From: Chloroflexota bacterium
GTDB taxonomy: Bacteria > Chloroflexota > Chloroflexia > JAMDCE01
DNA length: 8,730 nucleotides
Assembly: GCA_023489135.1 (NCBI GenBank)
Contig: JAMDCE010000628.1
Span: 1-8,730 of the forward strand
Direction of reading: 5' to 3'
The notes under the pieces are model-generated. The model made no database searches. It was not told where the DNA came from and saw only the letters and a list, made by a program, of their open reading frames with translations. A program made the translations under genes and the position numbers. The number at the start of each line of letters is the position of its first letter. Within the stretch, counting starts at the first letter, position 1. Positions 1-6,401 of the stretch are shown here, one piece after another.

Positions 1-2
1 TG

Positions 3-629
3 CTGGGGCTAGCGCTTATGTACGCAGGCAAGGATAACGATAAGGCGCAACCACTATTGGAGAAAGTCATCGAAGGCAGGAAAGCAGGCGAGTTTGCTTC
101 AGAGGACACAAAGCTTGCTACTGCCTACTACACGCTCGCTACCATTCAGTACCAGGCGTCGCAGTACGAGCTTGCCGTAGGAAACGCTCTGGCAGCAAGC
201 AAGATAACCAGAACTGATGCTGACACTCGCCTGGTGTTGGCGAAGTCCTATCAAGGACTGGGGAAGATGGACGAAGCGATCGAGCAATATAACGAGGCGT
301 TGCGATTTTCCCCCGAGTTTACCTCGGCGTATCAAGGGCTGGAGGAATGTTATCGAAAAACCGGGCGTGCGGACGAAGCAGAGTGGGCTGGCGCTATGGC
401 GCAATTTGCGTCAGGGAGTTATAACGAAGCAATCGCGAGGCTCACTCGCCTGGCCACGAAAGCCCCGACTATGAAGGAAGTGCAGTGGGGCCTCGGCGTA
501 ACGTTCGCCAGGATGAAAGATACGGAGAAGGCAGCTGCTGCTTTTCGCGCTGCACTGGAAATTGACCCGAGCTACAAAGAGGCGACGGATGGGCTGGCAC
601 GCCTGGGGATAGCGCCCCAAGACAAGTGA
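3..629 (+). CDS. TPR-repeat protein, 5' end missing
   Basis: This is the C-terminal part of a tetratricopeptide-repeat protein. The frame is open to the left edge (LGLAL precedes the first Met at 18), and that stretch already reads like a TPR helix, so the gene almost certainly begins upstream. Counting from the Met at 18, TPR-like helix pairs lie at about residues 32-66 (YYTLATIQYQASQYELAV), 68-100 (LVLAKSYQGLGKMDEAIEQY), 102-150 (a degenerate, longer unit) and 155-188 (WGLGVTFARMKDTEKAAAAF), ending in IDPSYKEATDGLARLG. TPR arrays act as protein-protein scaffolds, and no catalytic domain is visible in this part. The NHL-propeller gene follows on the same strand after 45 nt without a visible terminator, so the two are probably co-transcribed. 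The binding partner and cell location cannot be read from this fragment. The TPR call is sure; the function is not. Confidence 0.85.
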   Translation: MGLALMYAGKDNDKAQPLLEKVIEGRKAGEFASEDTKLATAYYTLATIQYQASQYELAVGNALAASKITRTDADTRLVLAKSYQGLGKMDEAIEQYNEALRFSPEFTSAYQGLEECYRKTGRADEAEWAGAMAQFASGSYNEAIARLTRLATKAPTMKEVQWGLGVTFARMKDTEKAAAAFRAALEIDPSYKEATDGLARLGIAPQDK

Positions 630-674
630 GCCTTCGTCACCAAGCCAAATGGGTAGAAATGATGGGAAGGTATT

Positions 675-1697
675 ATGGCAGATTCGTTCATTAAAGATGA
701 GTGGTTGAATCCTCGTTCGCCCGTTGGAAAGAGGATGGTTTTGCTAGGGGGCCTCATAGTCACTATTCTCGTGGTGACAGCAGTCGGAGTGGCATATGTG
801 CAGACCAGAAGGCCGCTGGCGAGAATAATCCCCAGTGTGCAAGTAGTCGAACAAGTCATCCCACCGCGTTATCTGTTCTCCATTTATAATGTCAACGAGC
901 CCTTCGGAGTGGCTACCTCGCCAAATGGGGAGACTGTCTACGTTTCAGAGCTTGGGGGTGAGAGGCAACTGAAGGTATTCGACCGCAGCGGCAATCTTCT
1001 ATTCAGCAGCAACCCGACTGGCTCTGTTCTCCCTGGCCGCGCACCACTGTATATCTCTGTCAACTCGCAGGGGATGGTTTACGTTGCCGATCGGGCTCGT
1101 GACGAGTTGTCTATCTATTCCCCTGAGGGAAAGTATGTGGGCAAGTTCGAGCCTAATGGCGATAGCAGCTTCGTCTGGAGTCCAATAGCCTCCACCTTCG
1201 ATGCACGAGGCAATCTTTACGTGACAGACGCAACTGAAGGCAAGCACAGGGTGCTTATATTCGATCCATCTGGAATGTTGGTAAGAGAATTCGGCAAGGA
1301 AGGCGCCGGCCAGGGAGAGTTTACTTTCCCTAACGGCATCGCCGTGGCGGCAGATGGAAGAATATTTGTGGCCAACGGCAACCTTGGACGAATAGATATG
1401 TTCGATAACGAGGGCAATTTCCTGGCGTCATTCGGACGCGGCTCTGGCGCGGGGTCGATAGGTCTGGCACGAGGCCTGGCAGTGGACGGAGACCGCCTGT
1501 ACGCAGTAGACAACGCGGGCCATACGGTACAGGTTTTCGGAATTGTGAAAGACCAGCCGAGGTACTTATTCTCGCTAGGGACACAGGGCATTGAAAATGG
1601 CCAGCTGTTGTACCCCAATGGCGTGGCAGTAGACATCACGGGTCGAGTGTATGTGGCAGATCGCAAGAATAACCGCGTGCAGGTATGGAGTTACTAA
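675..1697 (+). CDS. NHL-repeat six-bladed propeller protein with N-terminal membrane anchor
   Basis: The 340-residue protein has a short cytoplasmic N-terminus, one hydrophobic segment (about residues 20-42, VLLGGLIVTILVVTAVGVAY) followed by TRR, and then six NHL-type blades. The repeats are seen at about 75-112, 123-158, 169-206, 218-253, 264-288 and 311-340. Each has a G-[IV]-AV/A...G.[VIL]YVAD core followed by V.[VI]FD..G. The last blade (YPNGVAVDITGRVYVADRKNNRVQVW) is the closest match to the family. NHL propellers bind proteins or ligands. The single anchor and the absence of a cytoplasmic domain suggest the propeller is outside the cytoplasmic membrane, though cleavage as a signal peptide is possible. 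The ATG has GGAAGG at 665-670 with a 4-nt spacer, and an in-frame TGA at 660-662 rules out a longer start. The stop overlaps the opposing PH-protein gene. The role is unknown. Confidence 0.88.
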   Translation: MADSFIKDEWLNPRSPVGKRMVLLGGLIVTILVVTAVGVAYVQTRRPLARIIPSVQVVEQVIPPRYLFSIYNVNEPFGVATSPNGETVYVSELGGERQLKVFDRSGNLLFSSNPTGSVLPGRAPLYISVNSQGMVYVADRARDELSIYSPEGKYVGKFEPNGDSSFVWSPIASTFDARGNLYVTDATEGKHRVLIFDPSGMLVREFGKEGAGQGEFTFPNGIAVAADGRIFVANGNLGRIDMFDNEGNFLASFGRGSGAGSIGLARGLAVDGDRLYAVDNAGHTVQVFGIVKDQPRYLFSLGTQGIENGQLLYPNGVAVDITGRVYVADRKNNRVQVWSY

Positions 1698-2425
1698 AGC
1701 TGCCGAAGTAGCCTCGTCTTCTCGGTCTGAAACTCGTCCTCGCTTATTACACCCTGGTCCCGCAATCCGGCAAGCTTGGAGATGACTTCGGGAATCTGAT
1801 CGACCTCCCTGTTGCCCGCCTGCTCAAGCTCGCGCTTCGCATTTAACATCGCGCCTTTGAAAGCCAAGGGGTGAGCGATGTGCGTAAATTTGTTGATGCC
1901 CGCCTCACTCGCAGTCAGTATCTCCAGGTCTCCGTAGTCAAATACTCTGCCGATAAGGCTCTGATTTAGCATAATATCATTTACCTTCTCGAGCGAAGAG
2001 TCGATCACGCTTTTGGAGAAGATGCCGTTGAGATGTATCACGCGCAAGTTAGAAACCACATACTGTTCGGCTTGCCAGCGGAAATAGCGCATCAGGATGG
2101 ATCCAATAGGATAGATCAGCAAGAGAATGACGATGCCTTCGCGAGCAATGATTTGTCGATCGGGGGGCAAGCCGAAGGTCAGCGATGACGTGTAAACGTT
2201 GATGCCTATTGCCGCGGCGACGGCGAGCACGAAAAGCAACAACGAAAACCACGAGGCGCCGAAGAAGAAGGTCCAGTGACGTCGCGTTGAGAAGACTATA
2301 GCTTCGTCCTTGCCCAGCAACTTGTCAAGATAGCTCACTTGCCACTCACCGTCCTTCTCATATGGTTTCACCTTCACAGCCGAACTCCAGGTACGACCAG
2401 GGTGAATTCTGAAAGTATGGTACAT
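1694..2425 (-). CDS. Bacterial PH-domain (bPH2) membrane protein with C-terminal SHOCT domain
   Basis: The 243-residue protein has a charged N-terminal part, two membrane segments (about 51-76 and 95-113) and then a YdbS-like bacterial PH domain (about 118-193). In that domain YVVSNLRVIHLNGIFSKSV is followed by the typical L-[ED]-KVNDI...QSLIGRVFDYGDLEI strands. A SHOCT short helical tail closes the protein (about 211-243, LAGLRDQGVISEDEFQTEK). PH/SHOCT membrane proteins are widespread and mostly of unknown role; membrane organisation or oligomerisation is the usual guess. The ATG at 2425 has AAGGA 10 nt upstream. However, a good promoter-like pair overlaps this ATG, and a GTG at 2377 (residue 17) has GGAG with a 7-nt spacer, so the true protein may begin MKVKPYEKDG. 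The TAG stop overlaps the stop of the convergent NHL gene. Confidence 0.85.
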   Translation of the reverse strand: MYHTFRIHPGRTWSSAVKVKPYEKDGEWQVSYLDKLLGKDEAIVFSTRRHWTFFFGASWFSLLLFVLAVAAAIGINVYTSSLTFGLPPDRQIIAREGIVILLLIYPIGSILMRYFRWQAEQYVVSNLRVIHLNGIFSKSVIDSSLEKVNDIMLNQSLIGRVFDYGDLEILTASEAGINKFTHIAHPLAFKGAMLNAKRELEQAGNREVDQIPEVISKLAGLRDQGVISEDEFQTEKTRLLRQL

Positions 2426-2445
2426 CCACGATAAATCCTTGTCAA
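2417..2445 (-). promoter_or_regulatory. Candidate promoter for the PH/SHOCT gene
   Basis: On the minus strand a perfect TTGACA (2445-2440) is followed after 17 bp by TACCAT (2422-2417, 4 of 6 to the -10 consensus). Transcription would start near 2410, downstream of the ATG at 2425. This element is therefore only the gene's promoter if translation begins at the GTG at 2377. The match is by eye and inferential. Confidence 0.35.
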
Positions 2446-2499
2446 TACGGCGGCCTACGACTAGGACTTTCGGGTTACCCTACTAGCAAAGAAAGGTGA

Positions 2500-2527
2500 T
2501 TGACCCCCATCGCCCACGTTGTACTAT
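2500..2527 (+). promoter_or_regulatory. Candidate promoter for the nonaheme cytochrome gene
   Basis: TTGACC (2500-2505) and TACTAT (2522-2527) are separated by 16 bp, close to sigma-70 consensus at the most conserved positions. Transcription would start near 2534. This leaves a leader of about 205 nt before the cytochrome ATG at 2739, long enough for regulation. No better pair is visible closer to the gene. Confidence 0.35.
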
Positions 2528-2571
2528 ATGTTACAGACTGCGGCATTTCAATGAAGAATCGCGTCGATGCT

Positions 2572-2706
2572 GAAAGGAGGTGCGAGAAGTTTCCGGGTGT
2601 GCTGGAGCGAGCTGAATCCTGCCACCAGGAAGCGTACCTTTCGCCGTGTTCTGACTTTCGACAGAGCAAGCAACGGTCTCACGAGCCAAAGTAGAGCGCT
2701 GGCTCT
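2572..2706 (+). promoter_or_regulatory. Possible structured 5' leader of the cytochrome mRNA
   Basis: The untranslated stretch before the cytochrome gene can form several hairpins. AGGTGCG (2578-2584) pairs with CGTACCT (2633-2639) over 7 bp with one G-U. Inside it is a 5-bp hairpin, TCCTG (2617-2621) with CAGGA (2626-2630). Further on, GAGCCA (2683-2688) can pair with TGGCTC (2700-2705), or AGAGC (2693-2697) with GCTCT (2702-2706). These last two are mutually exclusive and lie just before AAGGAGG (2718-2724 region). I do not recognise a known riboswitch class. Short stems arise by chance in GC-rich DNA, so this is only a candidate. Confidence 0.25.
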
Positions 2707-2738
2707 GAACACTCACAAGGAGGTGTGGAAGGGAATCG

Positions 2739-4739
2739 ATGAAGTCAAGACTTCTTATAGTCGCCACATTGGCGCTGGCGATTCTGTTGCTAAGTTTCAT
2801 TACAGCTTGCCAGCAGACTCCGCCATCAGCTGCCACCCCAACGGACGGTAAGGCTGCTGCAACGCCTGCAAAGACAGGCGATGCAGCGGTAAAAGATGTT
2901 GCGGCCAAGCCTGCTGCTACCCCTGCCGCAGCTGCAACGCCAGCCGCAGCGGCAAAGCCGCCAGTCGCAGTTGTGGACATCGTACCTGTTCCGGCAGATG
3001 CCAACAATCCTCTCGTCATTAAAGCCAATCTGCCCGGCACGACTACCACCGTCGCGATGGGCACTACGGGCTTGCCCGTAGTCTCAGTCGGTGTACCTGT
3101 CACAGTGAAGGGGTCGACCAATGATCCCAAGGCCCCTGCTAAGACACATGCCTGGACCCTGACGAAGCCCACTGCTTCCAAGGCTGCCTTCGACAAGAGC
3201 GATGCACAGATTGCCAGGTTTACACCTGATGTCGCCGGCACCTATAAGGTGGACCTCATTGTTGGCAATGACGGCGGCAAGAGCGCAATGGCATCAGTGC
3301 AGATTCGTGCTGGGACCTACGTGGGGGTCGAGGAAGGCGGCTGCAAGACCTGCCACGCAGGCAAAGTTAATGAATGGCAGAAGACCCCTCACGCATCCAT
3401 GCTCGCTGTACAACTGGATGGCGGCTCAGCCCCAGCGACTAGCCACTACGGCGAGGGTTGCGTTCGCTGCCACTCCGTAGGATACAACATTGGCGTGGCG
3501 AACGGCGGCTTTGCCGACATCCAGGCCAAGCTCGGCTGGAAGTTCCCCAGCCTGCAAAGCATCCAGAAAGGCAAAGGAAACTGGGATGCGGTTCCAGCGG
3601 AACTGAAGAACGTATCGAATATTCAGTGCGAGAACTGCCACGGCCCAGCTAAGGAGCACGTAGCTACCGGCGCACCAATGGCAGCTAGCCTGGATGAAGG
3701 CGTATGCAACGTCTGCCATAACGGCGGCGGGACTCACATCAAGGGCGCACAGCTTGCGAACTCTGCCCATAGCGAAAAGGACGCCCAGGCCTGGAATTAC
3801 CCGACGGGTCCTGATCGTCAGGATTGCGTCCGCTGTCACTCCGGAGCCGGCTACATATCGTTCCTGGAAGCGCCTACGGAAAAGGCATCTTGGAACAACA
3901 GCAAGCAAACTGTATCTTGTGCAGTCTGCCATGATCCGCACTCCGATGCTAACCCCAAGCAGTTGCGCATCGTCGGCAAGCCTGTGCAAGTCAATGGGGT
4001 GACCAAGGACTTTGGGCTGTCGGCCACTTGCGCCGAGTGCCACAACGCCCGCACAACTGCAGCTGACGCTGCCAAAGGCACGTTCCCGCACTACAGCGCA
4101 GCAGCAGAAATGCTGGCCAACACTGGTGGCGTTACCTACAACCAACAAGTCGCTGACTCGCCACATAGCGTGGTCGTTGGCGCGGCGCCCGTTGCCGACC
4201 CCAGAGATAAGGAAGGAAAGGCGAAGCTATTCGGCGGCGACGTTCCTGGTCCGTGCGTCGTTTGCCACATGTGGCCAACGCTAGCCGACGCCAAGGATCC
4301 CAACAAAAACAAGGTCGGCGAACATTCGTTTAACGTGGTCAGCCCAGATGGCAAGTTCCAGTACACTGCTGCCTGCCAGCAATGCCACGCGGGCGTAAAG
4401 GACTTCAATTTCACAGCGAAGGCGGACTATGATGGCAATGGTAAGACAGAGGGCGTCCAGAGCGAGGTTGCTGGATTGCTCAACGTCCTGCAAAAAGCCA
4501 TCGCTGATTCGGGCGTCAAGCCTGTGAAGGGCTATCCGTACTTCGATAAGGACGCCGTAGCCAAGGCCAACGACAAGCAGAAGAACGCGATCTACAACTA
4601 TCTGTTCGTCCGAGGCGTTGAGGGTACCGACGGGAAGGCCGCTGCGATTCATAACTTCAAGCGATCCGTAATGTTGCTGCAACTCTCGTACAAAGACCTG
4701 ACTGGCAAGGACGTTCCGAACGCAACGGTCATTAAGTAG
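2739..4739 (+). CDS. Nonaheme c-type cytochrome lipoprotein with Ig/PKD-like domain
   Basis: This 666-residue exported electron-transfer protein starts with a lipoprotein signal: KSR, a hydrophobic core (5-20) and lipobox ITAC with lipidated Cys24. An Ala/Pro/Lys-rich linker follows (about 30-75). An Ig/PKD-like beta domain sits at about 110-192 (HAWTLTKP and FTPDVAGTYKVDLIV). The haem domain has nine CXXCH motifs, with first Cys at 202, 241, 297, 323, 363, 394, 431, 506 and 546. All cysteines except Cys24 belong to these motifs. Ten further His (218-638) could serve as distal haem ligands. CENCHGPAKEHV and CAVCHDPHSDANPKQLR resemble known multiheme families. A degenerate EF-hand-like loop (563-574, DYDGNGKTEG) and a helical tail (617-657) close the protein. 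The ATG is preceded by GGAAGGG (2727-2733), with a stronger AAGGAGG further away. Likely role: extracytoplasmic electron transfer. The redox partner or substrate is not evident, and no nitrite reductase CXXCK site is present. Confidence 0.93.
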   Translation: MKSRLLIVATLALAILLLSFITACQQTPPSAATPTDGKAAATPAKTGDAAVKDVAAKPAATPAAAATPAAAAKPPVAVVDIVPVPADANNPLVIKANLPGTTTTVAMGTTGLPVVSVGVPVTVKGSTNDPKAPAKTHAWTLTKPTASKAAFDKSDAQIARFTPDVAGTYKVDLIVGNDGGKSAMASVQIRAGTYVGVEEGGCKTCHAGKVNEWQKTPHASMLAVQLDGGSAPATSHYGEGCVRCHSVGYNIGVANGGFADIQAKLGWKFPSLQSIQKGKGNWDAVPAELKNVSNIQCENCHGPAKEHVATGAPMAASLDEGVCNVCHNGGGTHIKGAQLANSAHSEKDAQAWNYPTGPDRQDCVRCHSGAGYISFLEAPTEKASWNNSKQTVSCAVCHDPHSDANPKQLRIVGKPVQVNGVTKDFGLSATCAECHNARTTAADAAKGTFPHYSAAAEMLANTGGVTYNQQVADSPHSVVVGAAPVADPRDKEGKAKLFGGDVPGPCVVCHMWPTLADAKDPNKNKVGEHSFNVVSPDGKFQYTAACQQCHAGVKDFNFTAKADYDGNGKTEGVQSEVAGLLNVLQKAIADSGVKPVKGYPYFDKDAVAKANDKQKNAIYNYLFVRGVEGTDGKAAAIHNFKRSVMLLQLSYKDLTGKDVPNATVIK

Positions 4740-4756
4740 GAATCCTGGCACGACTG

Positions 4757-4770
4757 GACGCGCAAGCGTC
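4757..4770 (+). other. GNRA-capped hairpin in the 3' untranslated region
   Basis: GACGC (4757-4761) and GCGTC (4766-4770) form a perfect 5-bp stem closed by a GCAA (GNRA-type) loop. Flanking GACT (4752-4755) and AGTC (4777-4780) could pair outside it. It lies 18 nt after the cytochrome stop and before the terminator. It might protect the mRNA 3' end, or be chance. Confidence 0.3.
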
Positions 4771-4798
4771 TCGCGAAGTCAAGAAATCGTAACCTTAG

Positions 4799-4826
4799 GC
4801 CCCTCGCCTACAATCAGGCGAGGGGC
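4799..4826. terminator. Probable bidirectional terminator between converging genes
   Basis: GCCCCTCGCCT (4799-4809) and AGGCGAGGGGC (4816-4826) are a perfect 11-bp inverted repeat around a 6-nt loop. Weaker pairs can extend the stem outward. It sits 59 nt after the + strand cytochrome stop and 8 nt after the minus-strand DUF1634 stop, exactly where both transcripts should end. The T-tracts are poor on both sides (TTGT on +), so it may depend on other factors or act mostly as a 3'-end stabilising structure. Confidence 0.75.
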
Positions 4827-4834
4827 TTGTCAGA

Positions 4835-5338
4835 TTAAGCGGCGCCGATCAGGTAGCTCACGGCGAGGACGGCCAGCACGAAGAGAGTAATGGCGACGTA
4901 GAGTCGGTCCCGTTCCAGGAAGAAAAGTAGAGCTGAGACGACTACGCGCACGATTGGAGTGATCATGAGCACGATTAGACCGAGGGCGACGACTGCGTTG
5001 GCATCTCTGCGGAGCAGGTGGCTGAACACGTCCGAAAGCGAACGCATTATGACAACGTTGTCCGAAGCGGATGGAATCAAGGAAGACAGCGAGGCTCTGC
5101 CTCGGCTGGCGTGTAGCGAAAAGAGCAATCCAGCTACCCCTACAGCAAGGATGATGAAGCTGACCGCCACCCCATAGCGGAGTACCGCTCCCAACACCTC
5201 CTCCATTTGCGTTTTCCGCCCTTCCAGGTCGCTGCCAGCAATTGCAAGTAGCGCTGGATCATTGGATTGTTCACGGCTGCTATCTTGGTCACCTATTGAT
5301 GGTTGCCTGTCAAACGGTCCAACTTGCTGCCTATCCAT
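4835..5338 (-). CDS. DUF1634 membrane protein, partner of TauE/SafE permease
   Basis: The 167-residue protein matches the DUF1634 pattern. There are three membrane segments (about 56-76, 115-139 and 145-165), and the family core at 126-148 reads ITPIVRVVVSALLFFLERDR followed by LYV. DUF1634 proteins are commonly encoded next to TauE/SafE permeases, and here the two are directly joined: the permease stop TGA is followed at once by this ATG. This implies translational coupling and a shared membrane complex. The first 44 residues are polar (many Gln, Asp, Ser) and unlike the membrane core. An alternative start at Met45 (5206, MEEVLGAVLRYG) would give a protein closer to the usual compact family size, but its Shine-Dalgarno is weak, and the TGAATG junction favours the longer form. 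The biochemical role is unknown; an accessory to anion export is inferred from the neighbour. Confidence 0.85.
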   Translation of the reverse strand: MDRQQVGPFDRQPSIGDQDSSREQSNDPALLAIAGSDLEGRKTQMEEVLGAVLRYGVAVSFIILAVGVAGLLFSLHASRGRASLSSLIPSASDNVVIMRSLSDVFSHLLRRDANAVVALGLIVLMITPIVRVVVSALLFFLERDRLYVAITLFVLAVLAVSYLIGAA

Positions 5339-6187
5339 TCAACTCAAACCTATCCCCAGTCCCCTGGCCGCCATTTGAACCGCGACGGCAATTAGAACCA
5401 CCACAAATACTTGTCGGATCGACCTGTTGTTCAGACGTATCATAAGATGGGTGCCAAGAGTGGCGCCAATGAGCACTCCCATAGCTACTGGGCCTGCGAT
5501 GAAAGGAACTATGTCACCCCGAGCGAAATAGACGCCGGCGCTTGCCGCTGCTGTGACCCCGATCATAAAGTTACTGGTGGCGGTAGATACCTTCATCGGC
5601 AGCTTCATCGCCATATCCATCGCCGGCACCTTCAGTACGCCGCCACCAATGCCAAGGAGACCCGAGACTGTTCCCGCTACGTACATCAACGCCAGCGCCA
5701 GCGGCACGCCGGCGACGTCGTAGGCAACCACTTTACCTTGCATCGCATCAGAATAAGCCCCGGACAATCGCAGACGGCGAGCCCAGGGATGGGCCTGCAC
5801 ACCAGGTGGCAGCTCATCGTGCTGCTTTCTGAACATCGCCACCGCTGAGTATGCCAACAGTACTGCGAATACTATGTAAAGGACCTTCACACTGATAAGC
5901 CCGGCGATGAAGGCGCCACTGACCGCTCCTGTAGTTGTCGTGATCTCTAGCAGCATGCCGATCCTCAGGTTGGTGATCCTATCACGCACGTATGCCGCCG
6001 CTGCGCCACTGGAAGTGGCGATGACGGAAACGATGCTAGCGCCAATGGCATAGTGGATATCCACACCCAGAGCCAGCGTGAGCATAGGGATGATGATAAT
6101 ACCACCACCAAGCCCGAGCAGCGCTCCCAGTACTCCAGCAATTATGGAACCTAGCAACACTATTAGGAAGAATTGAAGCGGGTCCAA
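5339..6187 (-). CDS. TauE/SafE family permease (putative anion or sulfite exporter)
   Basis: This 282-residue polytopic membrane protein has the two inverted halves typical of TauE/SafE permeases. Each starts with the glycine-rich signature, GLGGGIIIIP at 25-34 and GIGGGVLKVP at 179-188. STATSNFMIGVTA at 201-213 is the usual second-half motif. A hydrophilic loop (about 118-152, with KQHDELPPG and HPWARRL) separates the halves. Family members move sulfite, sulfoacetate and related organosulfur anions across the cytoplasmic membrane, but the substrate cannot be read from sequence. The start is TTG at 6187, forced by an in-frame TGA two codons upstream, with GGGGTGA just ahead of it as a plausible ribosome site. 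The downstream DUF1634 gene begins with no gap. The pair faces away from the haem operon and ends at the terminator shared with the cytochrome gene. Confidence 0.9.
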   Translation of the reverse strand: MDPLQFFLIVLLGSIIAGVLGALLGLGGGIIIIPMLTLALGVDIHYAIGASIVSVIATSSGAAAAYVRDRITNLRIGMLLEITTTTGAVSGAFIAGLISVKVLYIVFAVLLAYSAVAMFRKQHDELPPGVQAHPWARRLRLSGAYSDAMQGKVVAYDVAGVPLALALMYVAGTVSGLLGIGGGVLKVPAMDMAMKLPMKVSTATSNFMIGVTAAASAGVYFARGDIVPFIAGPVAMGVLIGATLGTHLMIRLNNRSIRQVFVVVLIAVAVQMAARGLGIGLS

Positions 6188-6281
6188 TGCTCACCCCATT
6201 TTCCACGCCAGTTCAGCAACGCGAGGCGAGGTCGGATGGATTGCATAATTGTGGCGCATCAGAGCAGCACAATCAAGCGTC

Positions 6282-6310
6282 ATTATAGCTAATTCAGCCT
6301 TCAGATACAA
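6282..6310 (-). promoter_or_regulatory. Candidate promoter for the TauE-DUF1634 pair
   Basis: On the minus strand a perfect TATAAT (6287-6282) has a weak -35 TTGTAT (6310-6305) with a 17-bp spacer. Transcription would start near 6275, giving a leader of about 88 nt before the TTG start at 6187. Confidence 0.45.
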
Positions 6311-6314
6311 TGTG

Positions 6315-6350
6315 AACTGACAACCAACATTGACCTGCACAACGTCAGTT
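6315..6350. repeat. 7-bp inverted repeat, possible operator at the hemE promoter
   Basis: AACTGAC (6315-6321) and GTCAGTT (6344-6350) are perfect inverted arms with starts 29 bp apart, close to three helical turns. They bracket the candidate hemE -35 box (6330-6335), and the right arm lies just before the -10 box. The layout fits a dimeric regulator site, but a 7-bp repeat this far apart can also be chance. No known consensus was recognised. Confidence 0.3.
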
Positions 6351-6359
6351 TGATATGAT
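6330..6359 (+). promoter_or_regulatory. Candidate promoter of the hemE-hemH-hemY operon
   Basis: TTGACC (6330-6335, 5 of 6) and TATGAT (6354-6359, 5 of 6) are separated by 18 bp. Transcription would begin near 6366, about 54 nt before the preferred hemE start at 6420. It is divergent from the candidate TauE promoter, and the two -35 boxes are about 20 bp apart. Confidence 0.5.
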
Positions 6360-6401
6360 TTCGACGGTTGACACAACGAAATGGATACGCCGTTACCTGT
6401 G

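Noticed and set aside
2572..2706. Known riboswitch (c-di-GMP, cobalamin, SAM, TPP, FMN) or T-box upstream of the cytochrome gene
   Set aside because: I compared the stretch from memory with the core consensus of these classes and found none of the conserved boxes; only generic hairpins remain.
2500..2851. Small + strand frames in the divergent gap (2500-2694 and 2567-2851)
   Set aside because: No domain-like composition, no convincing start context, one begins inside the promoter-like element and the other runs into the cytochrome gene in the wrong frame.
2531..3241. Long minus-strand open frame of 236 codons opposite the cytochrome N-terminus
   Set aside because: It is a low-complexity Ala/Val/Thr product of the Ala/Pro linker codons read in reverse, and the + strand gene is certain from its lipobox and CXXCH motifs.
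3426..4166. Minus-strand open frame of 246 codons inside the cytochrome gene
   Set aside because: It has no recognisable domain and lies fully antisense to the haem-binding domain; it is a by-product of GC-biased codon use.
6368..6373. A second TTGACA upstream of hemE
   Set aside because: No acceptable -10 element follows at 16-18 bp, and it would start transcription after or at the preferred start codon region.
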